From: Paenibacillus spongiae
Lineage (GTDB): Bacteria > Bacillota > Bacilli > Paenibacillales > Paenibacillaceae
Reading direction: 5' to 3'
Assembly: GCF_024734895.1 (NCBI RefSeq)
Contig: NZ_CP091430.1
Coordinates: forward strand, 1,838,001-1,902,000
Length of the DNA: 64,000 bases
The notes beneath the pieces are model-generated. The model did not search any database, was not told the DNA's origin, and saw nothing but the letters and a program-made list of their open reading frames with translations. This document shows, piece after piece, positions 55,472-64,000 of this stretch. A program made the position numbers and the translations under genes. Within the stretch, counting starts at the first letter, position 1. Every line of letters begins with the position of its first letter.

Positions 55472-56473
55472 ATGTCCGCTTTAACGGATCGCTTCGGACG
55501 CATACACGATTATTTGCGAATTTCCGTAACAGACCGGTGCAATTTACGGTGCTTATACTGCATGCCGGAAGAAGGGGTTGAGTTTGCCCCGTCCTCCGAA
55601 TTACTCACATACGACGCGATCGTCCAGGTCGTCGAGACAGCGGCGAGCCTTGGCATCTCCAAGCTTCGGATAACAGGCGGCGAGCCGCTGGTTCGCCCGG
55701 ATTTGGAAGACTTGATACGCAGGCTTGCGGCCATACCGGGCATTCGTGATATCTCTATGACGACGAACGGCATAATGCTGGCCGATCGTGCCGAAGCGCT
55801 TCGCAGCGCCGGCTTGAACCGGGTCAACATCAGCTTGGATACGCTGGATCCCGCACGCTTTCGCTTGATCGCCAGAAGAGGGGATTTGAAGCGTGTGATG
55901 GAAGGGATCGAAGCTGCCGTACGGGTCGGATTCGGCCCGATCAAGCTGAACTGCGTCCTGTTGAAGGGGATTAACGAGGATGAGATCGCCTCCTTCTTGA
56001 AGATTAGCAGCGAGCAGCCGCTTCATGTCCGGTTTATCGAATATATGCCGATCGGACATGCGGATGAAAATTGGAAGAGTCACTACTTGCCTTTATCCCG
56101 CGTTTTGGAAATTGCGGAGGAGCAGCAGTTCGAAGTCACCCGGCTGCATGATATCGTGGGCAACGGGCCATCCGAGGATTACCGGATTGCGGGAGGCAAG
56201 GGATCGTTTGGGCTGATTCATCCCGTCAGCGACCACTTCTGCCAGCGATGCAACCGGTTAAGACTGACGGCGGATGGAAATCTGAAGCCGTGCTTGTACT
56301 GGGTGGACGAATTGAACGTCAAGCAGGCGATCGGAGATCCCGCGGCGCTGCGTGAGCTGTTCATGCGTGCGCTCGATATTAAGCCTCTCAATCATGAGAT
56401 GGCGGCGAAGCTGTCCGATGAATCACAGAGCCATGAACCGACCGGAAGGCGCATGTCGCAGATTGGCGGTTGA
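55472..56473 (+). CDS. moaA: GTP 3',8-cyclase MoaA
   Basis: This 333-residue radical SAM enzyme starts molybdenum cofactor synthesis by rearranging GTP. Cys23, Cys27 and Cys30 (CNLRCLYC) bind the SAM cluster. A C-terminal set of cysteines (FCQRCNRLRL and KPCL) binds the substrate cluster. The protein ends with the conserved Gly-Gly. ATG 55472 is eight bases after GGGAGGG. It is divergent from moaDE. The next gene follows after 51 bases. Confidence 0.95.
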   Translation: MSALTDRFGRIHDYLRISVTDRCNLRCLYCMPEEGVEFAPSSELLTYDAIVQVVETAASLGISKLRITGGEPLVRPDLEDLIRRLAAIPGIRDISMTTNGIMLADRAEALRSAGLNRVNISLDTLDPARFRLIARRGDLKRVMEGIEAAVRVGFGPIKLNCVLLKGINEDEIASFLKISSEQPLHVRFIEYMPIGHADENWKSHYLPLSRVLEIAEEQQFEVTRLHDIVGNGPSEDYRIAGGKGSFGLIHPVSDHFCQRCNRLRLTADGNLKPCLYWVDELNVKQAIGDPAALRELFMRALDIKPLNHEMAAKLSDESQSHEPTGRRMSQIGG

Positions 56474-56524
56474 CGACTCTTGCGGGCAGAACAAGACTTT
56501 TTCATTCGGGAAGGGGCAACAATA

Positions 56525-57007
56525 ATGGGGAATACCGTAGACATGCAGTCAATTCGAATTGAGCATGATGGAGCGGAGCCGGCCGTAACAAGCCCTGAAG
56601 CGATGGCTGCGCAGGCAGGAAAGGTGTTCCCGCTGGCTGAGCGCATCGGGAACGGCGAAGGGGAAGCGTTCGATTTCAAGGAATGGTATGCGGCATGGCG
56701 TCAGGAGAACGGACTGGGAGCGGACGTGCCGTTCCCAACCCATCTGAAGGTTGAGGGCATCGATACCTTCGAGGCTGTCATCCCGTGGAAGCAGCTGGAG
56801 GATGCTGCAATCCAGTTTTCTATTGCCGGAGAACCGCTTGTCAAGGGCGGGCCGATCAGGCTGTATGCGCCCAGCGGATCAAGCGCCTGCTTGAACGTCA
56901 AGAGCGTCGTTGTCCTCCGATTTTTACAGGATGCGGATAATCTCGATTATGCTGCATATGGATTTAAAAACACGTTTTCCACACAGGAGCTGCTAAAAAA
57001 ACCTTAA
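56525..57007 (+). CDS. Conserved hypothetical protein beside moaA
   Basis: This 160-residue soluble protein starts at ATG 56525 after AAGGGG. It has an acidic N-terminal half and a C-terminal half (FEAVIPWKQLEDAAIQFSI, LVKGGPIRLYAPSGSSACL, NVKSVVVLRFL) that is faintly like the substrate-contact part of sulfite-oxidase-type molybdoproteins. That likeness is inference. Its place between moaA and the phosphoesterase gene suggests, but does not prove, a link to molybdenum enzymes. Confidence 0.55.
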   Translation: MGNTVDMQSIRIEHDGAEPAVTSPEAMAAQAGKVFPLAERIGNGEGEAFDFKEWYAAWRQENGLGADVPFPTHLKVEGIDTFEAVIPWKQLEDAAIQFSIAGEPLVKGGPIRLYAPSGSSACLNVKSVVVLRFLQDADNLDYAAYGFKNTFSTQELLKKP

Positions 57008-57031
57008 TTCTTCCAGAGGACGGAGGCAATC

Positions 57032-58474
57032 ATGAACGAAACACCAGAAGATGCGCCGGAAGTCGTGCTGTTATACAGCAATGACATACATAGCCGTTTG
57101 GAGCAAGCGGCCAAGATGGCCTCCTACATTGCGGATACGCGACGGATGCATGGGAACGATCGCGTGCTGGCGATCGATATCGGCGATCATATGGATCGGA
57201 TGCGTCTCGAGACGGAAGGAAGCGACGGACAGGTCAATATCGACCTGCTCAATGAAGCGGGGTATGAAGCGGTTACACTCGGCAACAACGAAGGGTTGAC
57301 GTTTACGCTGGAGCAGCTGGAACGGGCTTACAACGAACAGGCGAAATTCGTGGCCTTATGCGCCAACATGAGGCGTACAGAGAGCGGCACCCGGCCGGAA
57401 TGGCTTCTGCCGTCGTCAATTATACGCAAGGGGGGCATAAGGATAGGCCTTATCGGCGTTACGGCCGCGTTCTCCGATTTCTACACGCTGCTCGGCTGGG
57501 ATGTTACGGATCCGCTTGAAGCAGTTCAGGCGCAGGTGTCCCGGCTCCGGAACCGGGTCGACGTTCTCGTCGTTATGTCTCACCTCGGCCTGACATTGGA
57601 CAGGCGGATGGCACAAGAGGTCAGCGGTATCGATCTTATTCTTGGCGGCCATACGCATCATCTTCTGGAACAGCCGGAGCTGATCGGGACGACCAGAGTG
57701 TGCGCTGCCGGCAAATTCGGCGAATATATCGGACGGATTGAGATCCGTCTGGATGCTGTAACTGCTAAACCGGCTTACAAGGCTGCGTGCGTTCCTGTCG
57801 CTGCTTATGAAGAGCAGCCAGAAGCTTCCGAAATCATTGAGGGCTATAAGAAAACGGCGGCGCAGCGGCTAGCTCGGGTCGTTACGAAGCTGGAAGCTCC
57901 GCTATCCGCCAGGTCGGACCGGGAGTCGCCGCTTTGCAATCTGCTGGCAGCCGGCTTGCGCCGCTGGACGGGAGCCGAGATCGGAATCGTCAATGCGGGG
58001 CAGCTCCTTGGCGGGCTGGCTGCCGGAGATGTAACGGAAGGGGAGATCCATTCACTCTGTCCGTCTCCGATTAATCCGTGCAGCATGAGGCTGAGCGGCC
58101 AAGCCATTCTTCAAGCGCTGGAGCAGTCTCTTCTCGACGAATATATCGACAAGCCCATCCGCGGCTTCGGCTTTCGCGGCTCGGTGCTGGGCACGTTGGC
58201 GGTAGACGGTATGAGCATTCATTGGAATTCCGATCGGCCTGCGCTTAACAAAATCGTTTCGTTATCGGTGAACAATGAGCCATTCGACATAAACCGTGTG
58301 TATACGGTCGGGACGATTGACATGTTTACGTTCGGTGTCGGCTATGAGACAATCAAAAGCGGCGCCGAAATCAGGTATTTTCTTCCAGAATTTATACGCA
58401 ACGTGTTGGCAGAAGAGCTGCGCAATCGTTCTGCACTCATCGATTGCAGGCGAAGCCGATGGATATCGGAGTGA
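57032..58474 (+). CDS. yunD: YunD-like bifunctional metallophosphoesterase / 5'-nucleotidase
   Basis: This 480-residue protein has an N-terminal metallophosphoesterase domain with the motifs SNDIHSRLE, DIGDHMDRM, LGNNEG, MSHLG and GGHTHH, and a C-terminal 5'-nucleotidase domain (ESPLCNLLAAGLRRWTGAEIGIVNAG). The usual GNHE motif reads GNNE, so one catalytic His is Asn, possibly a feature of the YunD subgroup. No signal peptide is seen, so it should be cytosolic, unlike most 5'-nucleotidases of this type. Confidence 0.85.
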   Translation: MNETPEDAPEVVLLYSNDIHSRLEQAAKMASYIADTRRMHGNDRVLAIDIGDHMDRMRLETEGSDGQVNIDLLNEAGYEAVTLGNNEGLTFTLEQLERAYNEQAKFVALCANMRRTESGTRPEWLLPSSIIRKGGIRIGLIGVTAAFSDFYTLLGWDVTDPLEAVQAQVSRLRNRVDVLVVMSHLGLTLDRRMAQEVSGIDLILGGHTHHLLEQPELIGTTRVCAAGKFGEYIGRIEIRLDAVTAKPAYKAACVPVAAYEEQPEASEIIEGYKKTAAQRLARVVTKLEAPLSARSDRESPLCNLLAAGLRRWTGAEIGIVNAGQLLGGLAAGDVTEGEIHSLCPSPINPCSMRLSGQAILQALEQSLLDEYIDKPIRGFGFRGSVLGTLAVDGMSIHWNSDRPALNKIVSLSVNNEPFDINRVYTVGTIDMFTFGVGYETIKSGAEIRYFLPEFIRNVLAEELRNRSALIDCRRSRWISE

Positions 58475-58523
58475 AGATACGGACTATGGAGCCGATATAT
58501 TAAAGAGCGAGGATGAATAGCGT

Positions 58524-59375
58524 ATGGGAGATATCATTAACGCGATAATTCTAGCTATTGTTGAAGGCCTCACCGAGTTTCTGCCGGTCTCGTCGTCCGG
58601 CCACATGATTCTCACGAATAAGCTGCTCGGTTATTTACCGGATAACCAGCAGATCATTACGTTCGAAATCATTATTCAGCTTGCGGCTATCATGGCGATC
58701 GCGCTCGTCTACCGGGAGAGGATTGCAAGCATTCTCGGGTTTTCGCGTCGGACGGAGGTCATCAAGATCAAGGATCTCGCCTCCAAAGACGTAACTCGGC
58801 GCAAGATGAATCTTATTCATATCGCACTCGGCATCGTACCTGCACTGCTTCTTGCTTTCCTGCTGCGGGACGTCATCAAGGGGGAAGGCTTCAACCAGAC
58901 CACGGTTCTGATCTCGCTTGTCGTCGGTGGACTCTATATGTGGGCAGCGGAATGGCTTGTCGAGACGAAGCGAATCCGCACGTCATCGGATACGTTGGAT
59001 GATATTACGTACAAGCAGGCCCTTTATATCGGACTGCTGCAATGTTTGTCGCTCTGGCCGGGCTACTCGCGGTCGGGCTCGACGATCGCCGGAGGCATGC
59101 TGGTCGGCACTAGCTATAGAGCCGCTGCGGATTTCTCCTTTATTATGGCGATTCCGATTATGGCAGCCGCTACAGGTTATGAGCTTCTGGAGAATTACAA
59201 GTACATACAAGGCGACAATTTGCTGTTCTTCGTCGTTGGATTTATCGTATCGTTTGTTGTGGCCTGGCTGGTTATCGTTATTTTTCTAAAGTATATCCAG
59301 AAGATCAAGCTGAAATATTTCGCCTTCTACCGATTTGCATTGGCCGCGCTCTTCTGGCTGCTTGTGATGCGTTGA
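58524..59375 (+). CDS. uppP: Undecaprenyl-diphosphate phosphatase
   Basis: This 283-residue membrane enzyme (UppP/BacA) recycles the lipid carrier for cell-wall synthesis by removing one phosphate, and gives bacitracin tolerance. Both active-site motifs are present: EGLTEFLPVSSSGHMIL near the start and LWPGYSRSGSTIAGG in the middle. About eight membrane segments are seen. It lies 49 bases after yunD. Confidence 0.95.
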   Translation: MGDIINAIILAIVEGLTEFLPVSSSGHMILTNKLLGYLPDNQQIITFEIIIQLAAIMAIALVYRERIASILGFSRRTEVIKIKDLASKDVTRRKMNLIHIALGIVPALLLAFLLRDVIKGEGFNQTTVLISLVVGGLYMWAAEWLVETKRIRTSSDTLDDITYKQALYIGLLQCLSLWPGYSRSGSTIAGGMLVGTSYRAAADFSFIMAIPIMAAATGYELLENYKYIQGDNLLFFVVGFIVSFVVAWLVIVIFLKYIQKIKLKYFAFYRFALAALFWLLVMR

Positions 59376-59511
59376 GATCGAAATCTCATGCTTATTGTCG
59401 AGTTTTGACGAAAGAGTTATTGCTCTTTTTCCTAAAATATCTTACATTAACATTACGAAGTTTTTTCCAGATGAAGATTAGGAAAATAGAAGCAAGGCAG
59501 GGGTCGGTACA

Positions 59512-60624
59512 ATGCGATTATTGCCCACTCAGGTTTGCCAGCCCGGCATGAGACTGGCTAAGAAAATATATTCCGAGGATGGCTTAGTTCTTCTGGCGGA
59601 GCATGTCGAATTAACAAGCCATCTGATTAACCGTTTATGCGATTGCGGCGTCAGCTTTGTGTATATCGAAGATCCTAGGACGGCGGATCTGCAGATACCG
59701 GACATGATCTCGGAAGAAACTAGGCGTAAAGCCCTGGTTGAAATCCGCTCGAATTTCCGTGATATTATGGAACGGCCCAACCGGAGGAGCGGTGTAACAT
59801 ACCCGTATATCGCGAAACCGTTTCGCCAAGTAATGAACATGGTGCTTGACGACCTGTCCAACCAGAAGGACGCACTCATCATGCTTATGAACATGGGGAT
59901 CGTAGACGATTATTTATTCCAGCATTCCTTGAATGTATGTGTATATTCGACTCTGCTCGGTGTAGCTGCCGGATATTCGCGCGACGAGCTGATGATTCTG
60001 GGTCTTGGAGCGCTGCTGCACGATATCGGCAAGACCCAAGTCAGCACGAGCATCTTGAAGAAGAAAGGCTCCTTGGAACAGGACGAATTCGAAGAAATGA
60101 AGCGGCATGCCGAGCGCGGCTATTATTTGCTCAAGGATGAGCCCAACATGCCGCTCATCGTTGCCCATTGCGCGTATCAGCATCACGAACGGCTGGATGG
60201 CAGCGGCTATCCGCGCGGCATTCGAGGCCATGAAATTCATGAATATGCCAAATGGATCGGCCTTGTCGATTCATACGACGCAATGACATCAACGCGTATA
60301 TACCGAAATCCGATGCTTCCCCATCAAGCGGTGGAATCGCTGTACGCAGGTTCGGGAACGCTCTATGAGCAGCGCATGCTGCAATTGTTCCGCGATAAGG
60401 TGGCGATTTATCCGCTTGGCCTCACGGTCAAGCTGCTAAGCGGCGAATCCGGGGTTGTCGTCGATATCAACGCCTCGTGCCCGCACCGGCCGATCGTGCG
60501 CATCCTGTATAACGAATACGGGGAAGAGCTGAAGGCTCCCTACGAAATCGATTTGTCCAAGGAGCTGACTGCCATGATCGTCAATGTCAATGATGAACAG
60601 CTGCTGGTCAATTCACCCGCTTGA
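59512..60624 (+). CDS. HD-GYP domain cyclic-di-GMP phosphodiesterase-like protein
   Basis: This 370-residue protein has an N-terminal domain of about 120 residues and an HD-GYP domain with LLHDIGKTQVS, MKRHAERGYYLL, YQHHERLDGSGYPRGI and GLVDSYDAMTSTR. All key HD and GYP residues are present. It resembles the HD-GYP protein at 51884 in length and layout, so the two may be old duplicates. It is monocistronic with a clear terminator. Confidence 0.9.
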   Translation: MRLLPTQVCQPGMRLAKKIYSEDGLVLLAEHVELTSHLINRLCDCGVSFVYIEDPRTADLQIPDMISEETRRKALVEIRSNFRDIMERPNRRSGVTYPYIAKPFRQVMNMVLDDLSNQKDALIMLMNMGIVDDYLFQHSLNVCVYSTLLGVAAGYSRDELMILGLGALLHDIGKTQVSTSILKKKGSLEQDEFEEMKRHAERGYYLLKDEPNMPLIVAHCAYQHHERLDGSGYPRGIRGHEIHEYAKWIGLVDSYDAMTSTRIYRNPMLPHQAVESLYAGSGTLYEQRMLQLFRDKVAIYPLGLTVKLLSGESGVVVDINASCPHRPIVRILYNEYGEELKAPYEIDLSKELTAMIVNVNDEQLLVNSPA

Positions 60625-60655
60625 TGCAACAGACAACATGAGAACAAAGGACTGG

Positions 60656-60677
60656 GAGCCGCAGAAGGGCTCTTTTT
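60656..60677 (+). terminator. Terminator after the second HD-GYP gene
   Basis: GAGCC (60656-60660) pairs with GGCTC (60668-60672), followed by six T. Confidence 0.65.
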
Positions 60678-60762
60678 TCTTGTATTCATTTGCAACGAGG
60701 GGCGATGAACATTAGAATATAAAGAATACTGTTAATTCAATTAAAGTCAGGTGCTGAACATA

Positions 60763-61890
60763 ATGAAAGCCATTGAACATCCAAGCTTGCTTCCTGCATT
60801 ATCTCCTACGAACGACCCATGGGATCCTATCGTCTCCTTGCGGGAGTTCGGCCGTCACCGGCTGACGAGCGTCGAGATGACCATTTCCAATTTATGCAAT
60901 ATGAGATGCGAACATTGTGCCGTCGGCGATACGCTCGTCTTATCTGAGCCGGCCAAGCTTCCGCTTGCGACCATGCTGAGGAAGCTGGAGGAAGTGGAGC
61001 ATCTCCAAACGATCAGTATAACGGGCGGGGAGCCTACCTTCTCGAACCGGACGGTCAAAGATTACTTGATCCCGCTGCTTCAATACGCGCGCAGCCGAGG
61101 AGTCCGGTCCCAAATCAATTCCAACGTCACCTTGGATTACAGCCGCTATGAAGCGATCGCACCCTATATGGATGTGATGCACATCTCGTTCAACTATACG
61201 TCGGCTGACGATTTTCATCAGGTGGGATTTGCGAAGAGCGGCCATGCCGTTTCTTACGATAACGCCGCCCGCATGTATGAACGAATGATCGATAACGCCC
61301 GCAGGCTAAGCGAAGGCGGCTTGCTCGTGTCGGCAGAATCGATGATCAACTTCCGTACCCATGCCAAAATGGCCGAAATTCACCGGTTAATCGTCGAAAT
61401 GGGCTGCCAGCGGCATGAGGTGCACCCGATGTACCCGAGCTCCTTCGCTGCGGATCTGCCGGTCATCAGCAAGGACGAGATGAAAGCCGCGGTAACGTCC
61501 CTTCTCGACAATCGCGATCCGAATGTCTGGATGCTGTTCGGCACGCTTCCTTTCTTCCGCTGCAGCGACGACCCGCAGGAGAGGATCCTGCTGGAACGTC
61601 TGGCGAAGGAGCCGAACGTAACGGTACGCAACGATCCGGATGGCCGCAACCGTCTTAATGTCAATTTGTTTACGGGAGATGTTTATGTCACCGATTTCTC
61701 CGATGTTCCCGCATTCGGGAACGTAAATGCCGATAATCTCGACGATCTGTTCGAGCGGTGGCTCGCCAATCCGCTCGCGCGCAGCGTGGATTGCCATTGT
61801 CCTGCGGCTTCCTGCTGCGGACCGAATCTGCTCGTGAAAGATATGTATTATAAAGAAACGGATTTCAGTAAGCGCCAAGCGGTTATTTAA
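60763..61890 (+). CDS. yfkAB: Radical SAM protein YfkAB
   Basis: This 375-residue protein carries the radical SAM motif at Cys45, Cys49 and Cys52 (CNMRCEHC) and the C-terminal CxCxxxxC motif (CHCPAASC) that names the YfkAB family. The substrate is unknown. In Bacillus subtilis 168 the gene is split into yfkA and yfkB. Here it is one frame. ATG 60763 is nine bases after AGGTG. A GTG at 60751 is less likely. Confidence 0.9.
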   Translation: MKAIEHPSLLPALSPTNDPWDPIVSLREFGRHRLTSVEMTISNLCNMRCEHCAVGDTLVLSEPAKLPLATMLRKLEEVEHLQTISITGGEPTFSNRTVKDYLIPLLQYARSRGVRSQINSNVTLDYSRYEAIAPYMDVMHISFNYTSADDFHQVGFAKSGHAVSYDNAARMYERMIDNARRLSEGGLLVSAESMINFRTHAKMAEIHRLIVEMGCQRHEVHPMYPSSFAADLPVISKDEMKAAVTSLLDNRDPNVWMLFGTLPFFRCSDDPQERILLERLAKEPNVTVRNDPDGRNRLNVNLFTGDVYVTDFSDVPAFGNVNADNLDDLFERWLANPLARSVDCHCPAASCCGPNLLVKDMYYKETDFSKRQAVI

Positions 61891-61921
61891 TAGTACAGTT
61901 CACCTTTAAGGAGTGAGTTCG

Positions 61922-63262
61922 TTGGAAGCCGGGCCCATAGTGCTGAACCTGTTGCTTGTTCTCTTTCTTGTTTTTTTGAACGGATTTTTCGTTGCTGCGG
62001 AATTCTCGCTCGTCAAAGTGCGTCAGTCCAGGCTGACGCAGCTGGCTAATGAAGGGAATACGCGCGCGCGGCATGCGTTAAGAGTGAACAAGAAGCTTGA
62101 CGCTTATCTGTCGGCTACTCAGCTCGGGATTACATTGGCTTCGCTTGGATTAGGCTGGGTAGGGGAACCGGCCATATCCGAACTTATCGTCGAGCCGCTG
62201 CTGCTGGACTTGGGGATGAATCATGATTCTATCACGACTTCCATTTCGGTATTAATCGGATTTCTTGTTATCACGTTTCTCCATATTGTGCTTGGAGAAT
62301 TGGCGCCGAAATCATTGGCCATTCAGAAATCCGAAGCGACCTCGCTTTGGCTTTCTATGCCCTTGATGTGGTTCCATCGCTTGTTCCTGCCAGCCATATG
62401 GCTGTTAAACGGAGCCGCTAATAAGCTTCTCAAGCTGATTGGCATTAAACCCGCAAGCGAGCTTGAATCCGCGCATACAGAAGAAGAGATTCGCATTTTG
62501 ATGGATCAAAGCGCCAAGAGCGGCATTATCGACAAGGATGAGATGAAACTCTTCGATAACATTTTTGAATTTTCGGACCGCCTTGCCCGGGAAGTGATGC
62601 TTCCCCGGACGGACATGGATTGTTTGTACGCGGACCAGTCCTATGAAGAGAACATGAAGATTGTCTACAAGACGAAGCATACCCGGTATCCGGTTTGTTT
62701 CGAAGACAAGGATCAGCTCATTGGATTCGTACATATTACCGATTTGTTAACGGCCGATCCTGACGAAGAGCATGATTTGAAAATGTTCCTTCGCCCGATT
62801 CTGAACGTGCCGGAATCGATGGAGATCAGCCATGTCCTGCAGCTCATGCAGCGGAAGCATTCTCAGCTTGCCATCGTCGTCGACGAGTATGGCGGAACGG
62901 CAGGCATGCTTACTGTCGAGCTCATCCTGGAAGAAATCGTCGGTGAAATCCATGATGAATTCGATGACGACCAGCCAAGCGTCATCGTGAAAGGGGACAT
63001 CACCTCGGTAGATGCGCGTATGCTTATTGAAGAGGTGAATGACATGTTTCACCTGGATATCCAGGACGAGGATGTTGATTCGATTGGGGGATGGCTGTTC
63101 ACGAAGCTGGAAGGGAATCCGGTTAAGGGGAAGAAGATCGAGTACGACGACTACGTGTTCGAAGTAGCCGAGAGCGCCAAGCTGCGTGTGCTGCGGGTAT
63201 TTATTTATCGGCGCAAGAGCGGCCAGGAACCGCAGTTGAAGATTGTAGATCCGGAGGATTAG
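61922..63262 (+). CDS. CNNM/CBS-domain membrane protein (hemolysin C family)
   Basis: This 446-residue protein has an N-terminal CNNM (DUF21) domain of about four membrane segments (FFVAAEFSLVKVRQSRL, ATQLGITLASLGLGWVGEP, HIVLGELAPKSLAIQ), a CBS pair at about 210-335 (REVMLPRTDM, VVDEYGGTAGMLTVE) and a C-terminal CorC/transporter-associated domain. Relatives move or sense magnesium. The start is TTG 61922, eight bases after AAGGAG. The GTG at 61913 overlaps that site. Confidence 0.9.
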   Translation: MEAGPIVLNLLLVLFLVFLNGFFVAAEFSLVKVRQSRLTQLANEGNTRARHALRVNKKLDAYLSATQLGITLASLGLGWVGEPAISELIVEPLLLDLGMNHDSITTSISVLIGFLVITFLHIVLGELAPKSLAIQKSEATSLWLSMPLMWFHRLFLPAIWLLNGAANKLLKLIGIKPASELESAHTEEEIRILMDQSAKSGIIDKDEMKLFDNIFEFSDRLAREVMLPRTDMDCLYADQSYEENMKIVYKTKHTRYPVCFEDKDQLIGFVHITDLLTADPDEEHDLKMFLRPILNVPESMEISHVLQLMQRKHSQLAIVVDEYGGTAGMLTVELILEEIVGEIHDEFDDDQPSVIVKGDITSVDARMLIEEVNDMFHLDIQDEDVDSIGGWLFTKLEGNPVKGKKIEYDDYVFEVAESAKLRVLRVFIYRRKSGQEPQLKIVDPED

Positions 63263-63295
63263 ATCAGGGGAGTAATAGGGGGGATCGGAAGGCTG

Positions 63296-64000
63296 ATGTC
63301 GTTCAAACAACTATTCATAGCCGCAGCAGGCTTAATTTTTCTATACCTGCTATTCACTGTCGGCGCACCTTTTCTGTTAGCGCTGGTGGTGGCTATTTTT
63401 CTCGAACCGCTTACGCAGCTGTTCATGCGCAAGATGCGGCTGAACCGACTGGCCTCAGCCACGATATCCAGTACGATATTTACGGTGCTGCTTATCGGGC
63501 TGATGGCTATCGTCGGCGTTAAGGTGTTTGCCGAATTGATTGCCTTCTGGGGTAAAGTGCCGAGCGTCGTCAGCGAGGCCAATCATTACATTCAGAGTAC
63601 GCTGGAGAGTGCCAAGAATCTATATAAACATATGCCGCCCGATGCCGCCGCTCAGCTGGAAAGCTGGCTTAAGGGCTTAACGAATGCGCTGTTCAGCATG
63701 ATAACGTCGGTTTCACGTGCTTTTGTAGGTTTCGCCAAGGGCATACCGAGCATGTTTATCTTCTTTATCGTGTTCTTAGTAGCCGTTTACTTGTTCAGCT
63801 ACAGCTTGCATACTTTAAAAAAATCATTTCTGTCCATATTCGATGAACGTTCAAGACAGCAGGTGGATGAGGTGCTTCAGAACCTCCGCCGCTCGATATT
63901 CGGATTTATTCGCTCGCAGTTCATCCTAAGCGTGTTAACGTATATCATTACGCTCATTGGGCTGCTTATCCTTGGATTAAAATATCCGCTTGCCATTGCG
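63296..64000 (+). CDS. ytvI: YtvI-like AI-2E family sporulation membrane protein (3' end outside window)
   Basis: Translation from ATG 63296 gives 235 residues with no stop before the window end. It starts MSFKQLFIAAAGLIFLYLL and shows the hydrophobic pairs and the amphipathic middle of the AI-2E/PerM family. VYLFSYSLHTLKKSF and FGFIRSQFILSVLTYIITLI fit YtvI, a spore-associated member. The start ATG is close (3 bases) to GGAAGG, so a slightly different start is possible. It follows the CNNM gene by 33 bases. Confidence 0.8.
   Translation, partial: MSFKQLFIAAAGLIFLYLLFTVGAPFLLALVVAIFLEPLTQLFMRKMRLNRLASATISSTIFTVLLIGLMAIVGVKVFAELIAFWGKVPSVVSEANHYIQSTLESAKNLYKHMPPDAAAQLESWLKGLTNALFSMITSVSRAFVGFAKGIPSMFIFFIVFLVAVYLFSYSLHTLKKSFLSIFDERSRQQVDEVLQNLRRSIFGFIRSQFILSVLTYIITLIGLLILGLKYPLAIA

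Overview
The window reads as chromosome of a spore-forming Firmicute of the Paenibacillus/Cohnella type. The pointers are strong AGGAGG ribosome sites with many GTG and TTG starts, sporulation genes (yhbH, ytvI), a SUF operon in the order sufCDSUB, a qoxABCD quinol oxidase, the mtnKA pair, and several secreted families typical of Paenibacillaceae (GHL10/DUF187-like, DUF4855, DUF5696). This assignment is an inference from gene content. I saw no rRNA, tRNA, CRISPR array, transposase or phage gene.

Positions 1-480 hold the end of a Uma2-family gene. Positions 720-24739 hold one co-oriented cluster of 14 genes for an extracellular glycan: a cytosolic and a secreted GHL10-like glycoside hydrolase, two secreted DUF4855 proteins, a lipoprotein sugar-binding protein, a 969-residue membrane-anchored binding protein with carbohydrate-binding-like modules, two permease pairs, an NHL-repeat/YIP1-like membrane protein, a DUF5696 protein, the amino-sugar epimerase NanE and an AraC regulator. 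No ABC ATPase is present, so a shared MsmX-type ATPase elsewhere is likely needed. The sugar is unknown. NanE hints at N-acetylmannosamine.

Positions 24740-25650 contain no recognisable gene, only a degenerate internally repeated sequence. Positions 25650-30015 hold an MFS transporter, a second AraC regulator, and a ribokinase followed by a nucleoside hydrolase. Positions 30127-36900 hold yhbH, small conserved genes, yunC, mtnKA and a DUF1802 gene. Positions 36925-42242 hold the SUF iron-sulfur operon behind a promoter overlapped by a Fur-box-like palindrome. A phosphotransferase-like gene (42559-43737) is flanked by two related hairpin elements. The qox operon occupies 44131-48002.

Positions 48000-51770 are the most unusual part. 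Small, mostly AT-rich, single ORFs of unrelated type, all on the + strand, are separated by copies of one intergenic element: a CTAACG...CGTTAG stem, a terminator hairpin, and the start of another stem. The layout resembles a gene-cassette array, but the repeats are not canonical integron attC sites and no integrase is visible.

Positions 51884-63262 return to ordinary chromosome: an HD-GYP protein, molybdenum cofactor genes (moeB, a moaD-moaE fusion and moaA) with a 70-bp tandem repeat between moeB and moaDE, a yunD-like phosphoesterase, uppP, a second HD-GYP protein, yfkAB and a CNNM/CBS membrane protein. The window ends inside ytvI.
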